Part shown: in pieces, positions 23,854 through 37,892 of the stretch
How positions within the stretch are numbered: the first letter of the stretch is position 1
How the letters are laid out: the number at the start of each line of letters is the position of its first letter
NCBI GenBank assembly: GCA_025890175.1
Contig: JANPYM010000011.1
Coordinates: 910,299-974,298 of the forward strand
Source: Ciborinia camelliae
Taxonomy: Eukaryota; Ascomycota; Leotiomycetes; Helotiales; Sclerotiniaceae
DNA: 64,000 bases
Reading direction: 5' to 3'
Program-made: the position numbers and the translations under genes
Notes under the pieces: generated by a model
Seen by the model: only the letters and a program-made list of their open reading frames with translations
Told to the model about the DNA's origin: nothing
Database searches by the model: none

Positions 23854-26800
23854 ATGGTCAGAATAATCAAGTCGATACAGCCTAAGCATCTTGAGACCCT
23901 TGTAAGAGTTTTCCCTCTGTTCATTCTTATAAACAGCCAAGCTGACCTCATACGTTTAGTCTCCTTTCATCAGTGATTTCGGAAAAACCGCATGCTCCAT
24001 CTCTCTGCCCCTCCTTCCACAACACCTCGCACAATTTCCTACAAGATGGCCTTTCCCCCGCGGCGACCTTTATCATTGGATCTCTCTCTTGAATCGCTTC
24101 GATGTGATACTCGAAAGATTTTGCACAACATATAAGCTAGCAGATGGCCCCCAAAAGGTAGACTTCGGTCGTGAAATGCTGGAGTCGAACGTGGAAGCAG
24201 CAACAGACGATACAAAGAGTCATGATCTGTTGGAGTTGGGCTATGGAGAAGATGGGGATAGACAGTTGGTTGAGGCGATCTTGAAATTCTCAAAGATGCT
24301 TTTGGAGAACTGTGGCAATCGCAGTATCTACTCCAGCAGTCCGCACCTGGGGAGTTTACTCAACACCACGTCTATGTCACTACTCGAGAATACTCTTCTT
24401 GTCACATCCCAATTGGCTCAGAGATATAATTCTGCTATGAAGCGTGTTGGATCTGCTAGAAGCAGCAAGCATCTATTGGCAGAGCATTACAATATTGATC
24501 TCAATAGAGTTCTTCAGCTAGCATTGCCTTTCAGCAAGACCATTACCACGCCACCAGATTCGACACATCCAGCAACACCCAACCCCACAACTCCTGGACC
24601 TAAGGGCAAGGAGAAGGAGAAGGCATATTTTACCCTTCCAGTAAGCCACAAGACTTCAACCACCGTTGTCTACGCAAACGATCTTGTTTCCATTTACAAA
24701 GGTGGATCGGGGGTCAGCACAAACTCGAAGATTCCTTCAAGGGGCTCTGATAATGCTTCATCACCCGTATCGCAGGCAAGCTGGGATGAATGGGGAGACG
24801 TCAGGATGACTTATTATCCGAAACCAAAAATTGAATCCGAGCCGGTCAACAATGCATTAAAACCAGCCGATACCATTACTACTCTTGTTCCACCTGTTAC
24901 CCCAACGCCGGTTCGCAGATCATCGAATCTTGGTCCGAATGCCCACCGTGCGAATCGATCTTCAACGGAAGAGACACCTCCAACATTGGCACGTACCCCA
25001 ACGATGCCCACGGATGATGCTCAACGACAGAATGCTAAAACCATAGAGATTTCTTCGGCGAAGCTCAGAGCCACAGACATATATTCTTTGATGCAAGAGT
25101 ATGGTTTGGATCTTCCACAAGACTTGCAGTACGAGCTCTTCACAAAGATTCGAATTGCAAAAGCTCTTACATCCTCTTTAGAGACTCGACAACAGGCCCT
25201 CGTGATTAGAATGCTCGCTGTCGCGAACATGGCTAATGTCTACGCTGAACCCCTCTTCCTCGAAAACGTCATGAAACAGGATGGCGATGAGCCAAAGCGT
25301 TTGCAATTCATCTACCAAGTTGCTGATTTGGTGCACCCGCCCGCAGAAGGTGACATTGCTGTCTCTACATACATGCAGACACTGGCATTTTCAACACTCG
25401 AGGCTATCGCAGGTGTTTCAACAAAATTCCAAGACGTCTGCAAAGCTTTGAATACGACCATAAACCACGGGGTAATGTTGTACGTTGTCCGGAAAGCCGT
25501 GGCAGAGATGGCCGTGGAAGATCTTGGCGATAAGTTGACAGACAAGGATCAGTGGCGAAATGCTTTATTTTCACTTATGACTAGTCTCTGTCAGTATCCC
25601 CGTACTGCAGAAGGTCTTGTCACAGCTGGCTTGATACCCATTATGATTGAAATTCTCGGACTCCGTACTGCCGTGGCCCAGCGCTATCAACCAAAAACTT
25701 TGTCATTTTTGGATAATGTAGTATACAGTGCTCGCGAAGCCTTCCAGATACTTGTCAATGCCAACGGCCTTGATCGGGTTTCGGATTTGATTGTTCATGA
25801 GACGACAGCTGCTTCAGGCATTGCAGAATCTGGCAATGGAATGCCAATTGAACATCGTTCACCGTCTACCGATTATGAGATTCCTTTCTATCAACAACAA
25901 ATCTTGAAATGGCTGTTCAAATTCATTCACCATATGATGTCATCCGCAAATAGTTACGGAGGTAACTTTGATCGCCTTTTGCGAAATCTCATCGATTCTT
26001 CACAACTCCTTGGAAGTTTACGTCACATCATTGGAAACGGTCGCTGCTTTGGTTCTATTGTCTGGACTAACGCCGTTGGTATATTAAATGGTTTCATCAA
26101 TAACGAACCCACCAGCTTTGCAATTATTGCAGAAGCTGGCTTGAGCAAGGGCTTCCTCGAAGCTATCACTGGGAGTCCAATCGTGATGCCACAACCTCCA
26201 AAGGCAGAAAATAAGTCCGGTGACTCAAACCAGGCTCCTGATGGGGACAGTTCATCAGCATCATCTGACGAAGACGATGATGATGAACCTCTCTTTGAGG
26301 TAGATACAACCCCGCACCCACCAACCTTAGAGATGCTTCAAGCTCCCCGCAATGGCCCACTGGCTCGTGGCATCATGCCAACCCAAGAAACTATCAATAT
26401 TGTACCACAGGCATTTAGTGCCCTTTGCTTGAACAATGCTGGCATGAAGATGTTTCGAGCCTCCCGTGCTCTGGAAGCATTCTTTGAGATATTCGAGAGT
26501 CCTGAGCATGTTAAATGTATGGAGTCGAGCGGTGAATTACCATCTAGTTTAGGCGGCAGTTTCGATGAATTGGCACGTCATCACCCACCTCTTAAGGGTG
26601 CGATCATCAACGCCATACTTGATATGGTTGTCCGAGTTGGGCATCTATGCAAAACCAAAGCTGAGAAGGATAGAGCCGGGGCTAAGTTGTGGAACTATGG
26701 ACCTGCTGGCAGCATCATTCCAGCTGGTGCCCCCTCAAACAGTTCTTCGGATGTGAAAGGAAAAGGCAAGGCTACTGATAACGGTAGTGATATTGAAATG

Positions 26801-29800
26801 CGCGATGCCGATGACTCAGTGCTTACTCCGGCATCAACCAAAGACTCTGATACTTCCATGACGCCATACATCACCTCCGTTGCTTCTTTTCTTGCGACTG
26901 TACTAAACAACTCTTCGGTTCGTACCGAGTTCTGTGCTAGAGGCGGCATTGAATATGTGCTTGATCTCGCCGAATCTCAAAGCTTACCAGCCAACTTTGG
27001 AGATGGCATATCTTCACGAAATTTACAAAATGTTATTGCTCTTCTCGCAGAGCAAAAGCCATATCTCGTCATTCCATCACTTTTGAAGAGAGCTCAGGCT
27101 GCCGCGGATATTCTTGAACCATTCACCACACATGATTTCAGCACATCTTTCTTCGCTCCATTTGTAGACATGGCAAGCCGTGCTCATGCCGACCCAGAAA
27201 TATTGGCGCAAGGCACTGTCTTTGCGAAAGCTTTTGTCAATATCCATTCCTTAGTAGCTAATTTGACGGCTTCTATACAAGGGTCCCCATACAGCCATAG
27301 AAACACTCCGTCCGGGTTCAATTCTATGAATTTCGCCGATCACTACAACCGTTTAATTCAAACCCTTGGTCCTCTCTTGGGTGCGTCTCTTAAAGAGGAT
27401 ATTTTGTTGCAAAAGTTTGTTCCCAAGAGCTGGCAACAAATATCATCGGCACGAATCAAGGATAACGGAATTAGTGATGTGACCCCAGACGCTGTCGTTA
27501 GTACCGAGCCACCTCCACCTGCTGTAGATGTACCAACACCAGCTGTTATCAGTGATCCGCCATCTCGGCCTCTGCATCCTGACTATGTACCAACACCGGC
27601 TCTCGAACCAGACTCTCCATCTGCTGTACCTGTCGCTGTGTCGGGCTGGGCAATGCCTATGGAGCTCACCACAAACGTAAATCCCAGTCCTAAGCCATCA
27701 AGAACATCCATCCCGGATTCTGTGGAAACCCCCTCGAAGGATTCTATGGAATTCCGGAACTTCGGAACGTTGCATTACCTCCTTGGCAGGATGCCTCGAG
27801 TTATCAGTCCCTTCTTCCAGAACGTTGGAAAGGTCCTCCTCAGCAAGCGCAATCCTGATCCATACTACAGACAAAACCATGCCACTATTGCTGAGGCCTT
27901 GTCCGAATCTGTTCTTAATCAATTGGCCCGCCCTGGCTATGATAACAGTGTCGAAAATTACTCTTATTGGCTCGGGTTGTTACCTGTATTGAAGGATATG
28001 TTGATCGATTCTTCTCGTCATACGGATCGTCAAATTCAAACCATCAGTCTTGTTTTACAGGCTTTCAAGGAACGTTCAGGCTTTGTCACGCTGAATCAAA
28101 TCCTAGAAGCATTTACCTCGGAAATTCGTGCGAGCAGCGTTCAAAAGCAAGGGGAACAAAAGACACCAGAAAATGCCATGAAATTTGAATTGGCGACCAT
28201 CGGCGCCAAACAGATTCTTTCTTTCTATGGAATCCTTGTCAATTCCAAGCATATAACAGAAGTCCCGCAGACTATGGCCATGATACCTCGCAATGAACGA
28301 GATAGGGATCGTCCTCGATCGGACCCTTTTACACCCGGTCAATTTGTGGTGGAGCTTCGCATGGCCCTATTGCCTACCGTTCGTGGTTTGTGGGAATCTG
28401 ACTTGATTGAAAAGGCCCCGAGTCAAATATCAGAAAAACTCATCGAAGTAATCCGTACTATAGCCTCCGCAGATGGAGAGAGTGGAGCCGTCAAGAGATC
28501 TGAAATCCAGCCTGGCCGCCAAACAAAATTTCTCCGCAAGGCTTTCAAGATTAATTCTGACTACGTCAACACGCTTAAAGATCAAGGTTATGATGAAGAC
28601 TTAGCCAAGGAGGCCCTGTATCGCTGCAACAATAATCTTACCACCTCTACTGACTATTGCAAGGAACAAAAGAAAGAAAGAACTCGCGGGCGCTGCCCAA
28701 TTCCTGACGATGAAATTGAGGTTGCTCCGGAGCCTAGTGGTAATTCTAGACATTCAAGTGGATCTACCGGATCAGCAAGCCCAAATGAGCAACCCGTGGC
28801 CATTAACCCTACACGCCCGGATGTAACAACGATCATTAACTCACTTCAACAAGTAGCCGCACCCCCGGCATCAGGCCAAATGGGTGTACCTGGAAGTGGT
28901 GATCCTTTAACACCCCAGGACTTTAATAGAATTATGAATCAACTTCGTCCTGGCTATGAGAACAGAAACCAGGACACATCAAATGGCGCCGGACCGAGCG
29001 TCCCTCATGAAGGTCCTTCACTGAACCCTCTCCAATCCACAAAGACCGAAGAGACTGCTGTCAAGCAAGTCACTATTGAGGACTTGAACGATGAACGAAA
29101 GCTCATTCGAGATAACTTGATTGATAAGTGTTTAGATGTCATTAATGCCCACGGCGATGTCACGTTTGAGATATCTGACTTGATTACCACCGTGGTCACT
29201 AAATCTCCCGATCCTCCTGCACTGAGAAAGGTTATCGGGGAGACACTTGTTGTTGCCTTGATGTCTTTCGCAGGTGAGGAAGATGTTCGGACTGATGGAA
29301 ATAAGATCGCTGCCTATGCTCATTTATTGGCATTGATGTTGCGTGAAAAGCAGTTTTACACCGCTGCAGTGGGAGAACTCAAGGAAAATCTCTCTACCTT
29401 GCTCAGTTTTGTCAAATTGTCTCCGTCACATTCTGCCGAGGAATCATCGCCATGGATTGCACAGATTCTTCTGATTGTTGAGATGCTTTTAAGCGAAGAT
29501 GCCAAGCCAAGAAAGGCTAAATGGACACCGCCAAAAGATGAAAATGAAAAGATTGAGCCCCCTGTCATTGAGCATGTAGAGCTCGCCGTTTCCGAGGAAG
29601 AAAGATCCCAGCTTTTAGAGTCCATCCTGGATATTCTCCCAAGAATTGGAAAAGAGGAATCGCTCGCACTTGCTGTACTTCGAATCCTTGTCATATTAAC
29701 ACGTACCCGCTCAGTCGCGCAAGCCATGGGCGAGAAGAAAAACATCCAGCGATTGTTTGTCATGGCGAAGCAGCTTGCAGGGGCCAGCTCGACCCGCATT

Positions 29801-32800
29801 CATAGCCCTCTTTTGCTAATTCTCAGACACATTGTTGAAGATGACGAGACCATCAAGCAAATCATGCGATCAGATATTAAGGCATTCTTTGATCATCACG
29901 TTCGACCACAGAGATCTCCAGTTGACCTTGTGTTGTATTTGAGAGCATTGCAACACGTTGCCAATCGTGCCCCGACACTATTTGTTCAAGTAACCAACGA
30001 AATGGTCAAGTTTACAGGGTGGAATTTCCCGTCGCCTACCTCATCAAGTCGTGCAGCACCGTCCTTAGTTCTCAAGGGTGACCCTCCAAGTGAAAACACG
30101 TCATCCGTTAAGGTTTCTGAAGATGCTGTTCAGCCAACTGTACAGGCTACGGAAGATTTAACTCTCCAAGATCTCAAACCATCTACTGAGGTTGTTGATA
30201 CCGACATGCCGGATGCTGGAAAGCCAGCTTCCCCTGAGCACAAGATACCCGTAGTCGAGAACCCTGATGGTGTCATTCACTTCCTACTATGTGAACTCTT
30301 AAACTACAGAGATGTTGAAGATAAGGACCGTCCAGCTACTAGCCATACCGAAAAGCCTACCTTGTCTAGCAATGGGGATGTGGCCATGGTTGGTGCACCA
30401 TCAGTACCTGATTCGCCTGCACCCAAAGAGGGCCAATCCGTTCAGGCCTCGTCCAAACAGGAATTCAAAGCCGAAGAACATCCCATATATATCTACAGAT
30501 GTTTCCTCCTTCAATGTCTCACGGAGCTTTTGTCCGCTTACAATAGAACCAAGATCGAGTTCATCAATTTCAAGCGCAGCGCTCCCCCTCAAGCCATGAC
30601 TCCATCTAAACCACGATCCAGTGTGCTTCACTACCTTCTTGCTGATCTTTTGCCCATTGGAACATTGGATTATGCAGAAACCACCACTCTTCGTAAGAAG
30701 CTTACCACCTCGCATTGGGCAGACTCTGTCATCACTGCTCTGTTGAACAAAACTGGGGAACAGATCCTTGATAAAGTTCGAGAGCAATCTGATGGAGAGG
30801 ATGAGCCTGACCTTTTGTTTGTTCGACGTTTTGTCCTAGAGAACATTCTCAAGACCTACAAAGATGCAAGCGCTTCTGCTGACCCTCTTGAGGTTAAGTA
30901 TGCTAGAATGCTTTCACTTGCCGATCTTATGATGCATATTATGACCGGAAAGGAGAATCTAGGAACTGCAGATACTCTTGTCAGCAAGAGATCGCAAATG
31001 CAGCTTAAGCGTATTATGTTTGAGAAAGGATACATTGCAGCCTTGACTGCTTCGGTTGCAGACATCGACCTCAACTTCCCTGGTGCAAAACGAGCCGTCA
31101 AATACATCCTGCGACCTCTGAAGCAACTCACTCAACACGCCATATATCTCAGCGAAAATTCACTTGTATCCTCTCTCCCAGGACAAACTGACGAAGATGA
31201 TATCGAGTCCGCCACTTCAGTGTCAGATCTCGAGGATGATCGAGAAGAGACACCTGACCTATTCCGAAACTCGACTTTGGGTATGTTCGAGCAGGGGGAT
31301 GAGAATGATACATCATCTGATTCTGAAGATGGTAAGTTACACCCATCACCATTCCAAATTTACAGCAGCTAACTCAAATAGATGATGAGGATATGTATGA
31401 AGGTGAATATGATGATGGGATGGAGTATGAAGAGGAAATGGAGCAAGACGATGAGGAGAATGTGAGTGATGAAGATGAAGATGATGGCATGGGTCCCATT
31501 GAAGGTCTTTCCGGCGATCATGGTGTCGACGTCGAAGTCATCATGGATGATGAAGATGATGATGACGATGACGACGATAGCGAAGATGACGATGACGACG
31601 ACGATGACGATGATGATGATGAGCATGGTTCTGATGGTATGGAGGATGACGATGCTCGTATCGAAATTCTTGATGAGGCCGGAAATGTCCAACAGCTTGC
31701 CGAAGACGAAGATCTCGAAGACGAATGGGAAAGTGAAAATGATGAAGAAATACAGGAAGATGACGAGGAAGATTACGAGGAAGGTTATGAAGGGCCAGGA
31801 GAAGACAACGAAGAAGCACACGTTCATACTCATTCTATCGGTAACATGGGCCCTATTGGCAACCTTGTTCGCGTTCTTGCCGGCCATGGTGACGATGAAG
31901 ACGCTGTTGAAATGCTCCAACGTCTGGAAGAAGAAGGCGTGGGTGACCCTGAAGATGATGAGGAAGAACAGTTAGGTGAATACATGGAAGAAATTGAAGA
32001 AGAAGGTATGGCTTATATTTCCTTTTATCTGGGATTTAACTTTTTGGTGGTATATTGGAAGCATTTGTTAACTTGCATTACAGAAGATGAAGAAGATGAG
32101 GAGGATATGGACGAAGAAATGCTTTTTGAGCACGCATATCCAGGTCAGTCTAATATCAGACAAAGCTCTGCGGTCCGACTAATAGATCAAGCGGACGGCC
32201 CCGGTCCCTCCATCTTTGGTTGGCAAGGAGAAGTTGAGCCTGCAATGGTTATTAACCACCGTGGACACCAAGGCCGACATCGCCATGCATTCCCCAGTCC
32301 ATTTCCATTCCTTTCTGGAGGTTCGCGCGATCCACTTGGTGGTAGGTCTCAACTCTCTGAATTAGAAGCTGTGCGCAGAGCCTTAAGAGCCGCAGAAAGA
32401 CACAATCAGGAGCTCGAATCTCTGGCGCACATGGCGGGACTTCTTAATGGCCAACCCAGACAGAACAGAACTGATACAGTTGTAGTTCCAGATTTTCGAT
32501 ATCGAGCACATAGATCCGGCGCCCCACCACCACGTTCCACGGAGGACTTCATAAATCCTCTGCTTCAACGCAATGGCTCAAGTAGTTCGAGCCGACCTGG
32601 TTATCGAGGACCTCAAATGGGCGGCTATCTTCAAGGACCGGACGGAAGCTTGATAGACATGACTAGTGTTCTTGGCGGACGTGCCTTCGGTGATAGCCCT
32701 GAACAAATCCTTGATATGATCAGATCCTTACGTATCCCAGGATCAATCGCCCGGAATGGACAAGCTTTGCAGTTCCATATCACCGCTGGTCCTGGTCAGC

Positions 32801-35800
32801 TGCCTAGAGAACTTGAAGCAATGTTTGGCACGCGTCGTCCTCGTTCTGACAATCACCGCGATACCAGCGAGCCTGGAAGCGCTACATCTTTCACTACTCA
32901 GTGTACAGCAGCACGATGGTCAGAAGAATCCAAGATGCTCTATGGACCGAGCAATATTGAAACGGCTCACGAACTCAAAACCGAAATCAGTGCAGCGCTC
33001 GTGCCTCCTGCTATCGAAGCCGATAAAGTTATTAAGGCGGCAGAAATCGAGCGAATTCGCGTCCTGGAAGAAGAAAAGAAAAAGCGACTAGAAGCAGAAA
33101 AATTGGCCAAGGAAGCTAAGGAGGCAGAGGAGAAGGCAGCCAGAGAAAAGAAAGAGGCTGAAGAGAAAGAGGCTGCTGAAAGAGCTGCGGCTGAGATTGC
33201 TGCTGCCAGGAGTGCCGAGGCTGATGAACAAACCGAGGATTCAGGTCAGACTAATAATGCCAATGCAACTGATGCCATGGAGGGCGTTCAAAGCGAAGCG
33301 CCAGAAGCAGCTACCAATGGGGAAACACAAGAACCGGAAGTCCCAGCTGCTGATCGTCCTAGAGTTATGACTATGATTCGTAACAATCCATTTGACATTA
33401 CGGATTTGGGTATCGACGCAGAATTTCTTGCGGAAATTCCAGAGGAGATCCGTGAGGAAGTCATCATGGCTGCTGTTGCCGAACGACGTCAACAAGCTAC
33501 TGCCACTGGTTCCCAACCAACCGACATCGACCAGGAATTCCTTGATGCCCTTCCAGATGATATCAGAGAGGAGATCATGCAGCAAGAGGCACAAGAACGT
33601 CGCCGTCGCGAACGTATCGAACGACGAGATGCAGCTGCAGCTGCAGGCGGCCCACCAAATGGAGAAATGGACCTTCCAAGTATTCTTGCCACTTTCTCAC
33701 CAGCTCTCAGACAAGAAGTTTTAATGGATGGCGATGAAGATTTCATGGCATCCTTGCCCCCAGAACTCGCTGCTCAAGCACGTCAATTACGTAGAGGTCA
33801 GCCGGATCATCCTGGCCATCCTGGAAGAGCACCTGTGGGCGTTGTCCGCCGCGTTGTTCCCGGTGAAGAAAATCAGGGTGCTCCTCAGCAGCCAAGAACT
33901 CGCCGGGCAATCGTTCAGATGCTGGACAAACAAGGCGTGGCAACACTTCTTCGTTTGATGTTCATTTTCCAACATAGCAGTTTCCGAAATACACTCAACT
34001 CAGTCTTGCAGAACGTGGCATTGAACAAGCACAACCGTGCCGAGCTTATCAGTACCATTCTCCATATTCTTCAAGATGGTAGTGCTGACATGAACGCAAT
34101 CGAGCGAAGCTTTTCGTATTTGTCAGTGAGAGCCAAGCAACCGAGGGAAAAGGATCCAAAAACTCCAACACAAACAATTCGAAGAACCGCTACGGGCTTG
34201 GGTTCTCTTGCGCAGACAAATTCCGAGGCATCCCCACTCATGGTAGTCCAACAATGTTTAACAAGCTTGGTTTACCTTGCTCAGACCAATTTGCATGTCG
34301 CATCGTTCTTCTTGACTGAGCATGAGCCATCCGGCGGACTCAAGCGTAGTCTCAGTCGCAAAGGAAAGGGAAAGGATAGTAAAGCCCCAAGATACGCACT
34401 CAACTCTTTGCTCAGTCTTCTTGATCGTGACCTCATTATGGAGAGCGCGACTATCATGGAACAGCTATCACTTCTACTCAACATTGTCACTAGCCCACTC
34501 ATTGCGCTAGAGCGAAAGCAAAAGGAAGCTATCGAAGAAGCCGAAAAGGCCAAGGTTGCTGCAACTGCGAATGAAACAGCTCAAACCACTGGTCCTATCG
34601 ACGCACCTAATCCTGAAAATGCTACCGCAAGTGGAAGTGGCTCTGTCGAACAATCCTCGGAGTTACCAGAAGCAAACGCCTCCACAGAAACGCCATCCGC
34701 TGGTTTGACTTCTACTCCCGCACCTTTGGCACTTGTCATTCCTACAAATGCTGATAGTGGTGAGGTCTCTGCCGTCCCAGATACTGATTCTGCTAAACCA
34801 GATGATACCCTCAAGCAAGAAGAGAAGAAGGTGCATGTTTTCACCCCTCCTGTTGTACCAGAACACAATCTCCGATTGGTGACAAACATTTTCTGCTGCG
34901 AGTGCAACTCTAAGACGTTCAGAGAGACAATATCAACCATCAAGAACCTCTCTACGATTCCTGGCGCAAAGGCTATCTTCGGGAAAGAACTTATTGCCAA
35001 GGCCCGTGCATTAGGAGAAGTTATCCTGGTAGACCTCCAAGACCTTCTTCCTCAAATCCAAAAAGCCAGAACTGGAACGGAGATTCAAGGTGTTGCATTA
35101 GCAAAGTTCTCACCACCAGCCTCTGACCAGCACAAATTACTACGTGTTCTCACTGCTCTAGATCATTTGTTTGATCCTAAGCGTGAAAAGAAGGACGATG
35201 GAGCCAGTGAAGCCGAGGCTTCTTCTGAGATGGTCGAAAAGCAAGATCTTGTGTCTAGCCTCTACGAGAATTCTACTTTCGGACCAATGTGGGAGAAGTT
35301 AAGTGCTTGTCTTAGTACAATTAGGCAACAGGACCACATGCTTAGTGTCGCCACTATTCTTTTACCTTTGATTGAATCCCTAATGGTCATTTGCAAGAAC
35401 ACAACATTAAAGGACGCATCGCTTACTCGATCTGCAAAGAACAAGGAACTGGTTCTCGCTAGCCCTGTTCCGGAGTCGCGTATGGAGAACTTGTTCTTCA
35501 CGTTTACCGAGGAGCATCGAAAGATTCTCAACGACCTAGTCCGACATACTCCCAAGCTCATGTCTGGCACATTCTCCCTCTTGGTGAAGAATCCCAAGGT
35601 CCTTGAGTTCGACAATAAGCGCAACTATTTCAGCCGCAGCATCCACAGCCGAAGCCAAGGTTCTCGTGCAGTTCCTCCTCTACAATTGTCTGTCCGTCGG
35701 GAGCAAGTATTCCACGATTCTTTCAAATCCCTCTACTTTCAGACTCCGGATCAGATGAAGTATGGCAAGCTAAGCATTCGTTTCCACGGGGAAGAGGGTG

Positions 35801-36810
35801 TAGATGCAGGTGGAGTTACTCGTGAATGGTTCCAAGTTCTCTCTAGGCAAATGTTCGACCCTGGCTATGCTCTATTCATTCCCGTGTCTTCTGATCGCAC
35901 TACTTTCCACCCCAATCAATTGAGTAGTATCAACGAGGAGCATCTCATGTTCTTCAAGTTCATCGGTCGTATCATCGGAAAGGCACTTTACGAAGGTCGT
36001 GTTCTCGATTGCCATTTCAGCAGAGCAGTTTACAAGCGCATCTTAGGCAAGGCTGTTTCCGTGAAGGACATGGAATCTTTGGATCCAGACTATTATAAGT
36101 CTCTCATATGGATGCTTGAGAATGATATCACGGATATCATCACCGAGACCTTCTCCGTGGATAACGACAAGTTTGGCGTTGTTGAGACCATTGACTTTAT
36201 TGAAGATGGACGCAACGTGGCTGTTACAGAGGAGAATAAGCACGAGTATGTGAGATTGATGGTTGAATGGAAACTTACAGGATCTGTGAAGGCTCAGCTT
36301 GATGAATTCTTGAAGGGCTTCCATGATATTATCCCTGCCGAACTGGTTTCGATTTTCAATGAGCAAGAATTGGAATTGCTGATTTCTGGACTACCTGAAA
36401 TCGATGTTGATGACTGGAAGAGTAACACCGAATATCACAATTACTCTGCGTCTTCTCCACAAATCCAGTGGTTCTGGCGTGCTATTCGTTCGTACGACAA
36501 AGAAGAGCGAGCCAAGTTGTTACAATTCGTCACTGGAACCAGTAAGGTACCTCTCAATGGCTTCAAGGAGCTTGAGGGTATGAATGGCTTTAGTCGATTC
36601 AACATCCACCGCGATTATGGCAACAAAGAGAGACTTCCGTCTTCTCATACATGCTTCAACCGTAAGTTATTCTATCTAGCTCAAATACGTACTCGCATAC
36701 TAACTAAGTTTACAGAACTCGACCTTCCAGAATATGAAAGTTATGAAACCCTTCGTGCTCAAGTTCTTACGGCCATCACGGCAGGCAGCGAATACTTCGG
36801 TTTTGCATAA
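23854..36810 (+). CDS. TOM1: TOM1/HUWE1-type HECT E3 ubiquitin-protein ligase
   Basis: Giant E3 ligase; the yeast and animal homologues ubiquitinate excess histones, unassembled ribosomal proteins and other substrates. Exons 23854-23901, 23960-31331, 31382-32005, 32084-36661 and 36716-36810 give 4238 residues. Order: N-terminal armadillo-like DUF908/DUF913 regions (GDLYHWISLLNRFD is diagnostic), UBA-like helices at ~1545-1580, an Asp/Glu-rich tract at ~2480-2620, then ubiquitin-binding motifs FLAEIPEEIREEV (~3126) and FLDALPDDIREEI (~3166). The HECT domain spans ~3885-4238 with catalytic Cys ~4204 in HTCFNQLDLP, the usual ~34 residues from the end. The first exon was added because MVRIIKSIQPKHLETL matches the family N-terminus and joins in frame. 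Introns 3 (78 nt) and 4 (54 nt) are stop-free multiples of three; intron 4 follows the catalytic Cys almost directly. Confidence 0.97.
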
Positions 36811-37892
36811 AGTACAATTGCAAGATTAAACATTTTTTCCTTTACATTACGATATCATGCATGGCAGGCTTTTGATCAGCATTTGTTGGCGTCAAGCTTT
36901 CTTTTTAAACGATGTAGGGGCACGGTGATCTTCCAGTAACCAAAGTGGTGGTATTATGGAGGATGGGTTTACTTTTTAGTGGGTTGGAGGATATGAAATT
37001 AGGCAATATTGAGGGTGATGGATGATAATATTTGGTTTGAGTTTCCTGGAAGGATTTCTGTAAACGAAGTGCAGGTCGTTTAACAAGATGAATTCCTAGG
37101 GAAGGAGGATTAGATAAATGATCCATCCGAACAAAACTCTTACAAGGAGAAGAAAAACGGATGTAAAATAGATAGCTTTTTACTTACTTAGCATTACGAA
37201 TCATTATAAATTGATGATTTATAACAATTGTGCTGTTCACAAAATTCCCTTTTTTATGTTGATTCCTACCTAGTAAAAGTAGTAGGTAGTTTGAGGAGTT
37301 TGAGGGTTTTTGTGAACGATAACATGGCTCAGCCAGTACGTGGTACCTAGATACCTCCTATGTATGACATGAAAATAAACGTGATCTTCTAATCGCCACT
37401 ATATGATTTGAAAATAAACGTGATCTGTAACCCCCACTGCGGAAAAAGCCGATCATCAATCGATCAGCACAGACGTTATGTTTTTCGCAACCCCGCAAAA
37501 TTTATTTCTCAATAATCGTACACTCTCCCTCTCTCCCTCTCTCTCTCTGGCCAGGTTCTTTTTCTTCATACATTTTAGATTACGACACCAACATCAATTT
37601 CTTACGATTTAATCACCTGTCTGTATAAATCGAATTACCGCGCATATTAGAAAGAGTGAATCAAAGCGTTTGCTTGAACGGACCTAGAAAAAATTGGTTG
37701 CGGCAGAGATATCTAGGAAAACTGTGGTAACCTCACACTTGCGCACGAACAACGAACAGAACGAAACGAGCGCCACGAGTTTGTCTGCGACTTTGTATTC
37801 GTGAAGAGAATTTATAAAGGGCTGGCGATAGCTGGGGAAAGAAAATAAAAGGGTTATTATAGGAAAAAGGAAAAAAAGATAAAATTGATAAA
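36811..37892. promoter_or_regulatory. TOM1 3' flank and PRPP synthetase promoter
   Basis: No gene supported. A CT-rich tract at about 37522-37552 and an A-rich run directly before the ATG (37861-37892) are typical of leaders in this window. AATAAACGTGATCT occurs twice, near 37373 and 37412, as a short direct repeat of unknown meaning. Confidence 0.5.

Noticed and set aside
23555..23866. Open frame of 103 codons overlapping the TOM1 start
   Set aside because: It opens with TTG, not ATG, has no family resemblance, and lies in the TOM1 leader; the TOM1 N-terminus at 23854 is supported by family similarity and splicing.
24089..24091. TTG as the TOM1 start
   Set aside because: Conserved family text (FPTRWPFPRGDLYHWIS) continues upstream in frame to the splice acceptor at 23959 and a first exon with a real ATG at 23854.
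31369..31920. Long minus-strand frame rich in Ile/Val/His
   Set aside because: Mirror image of the GAT/GAC-rich acidic tract in TOM1; codon bias of the sense strand keeps the antisense open.
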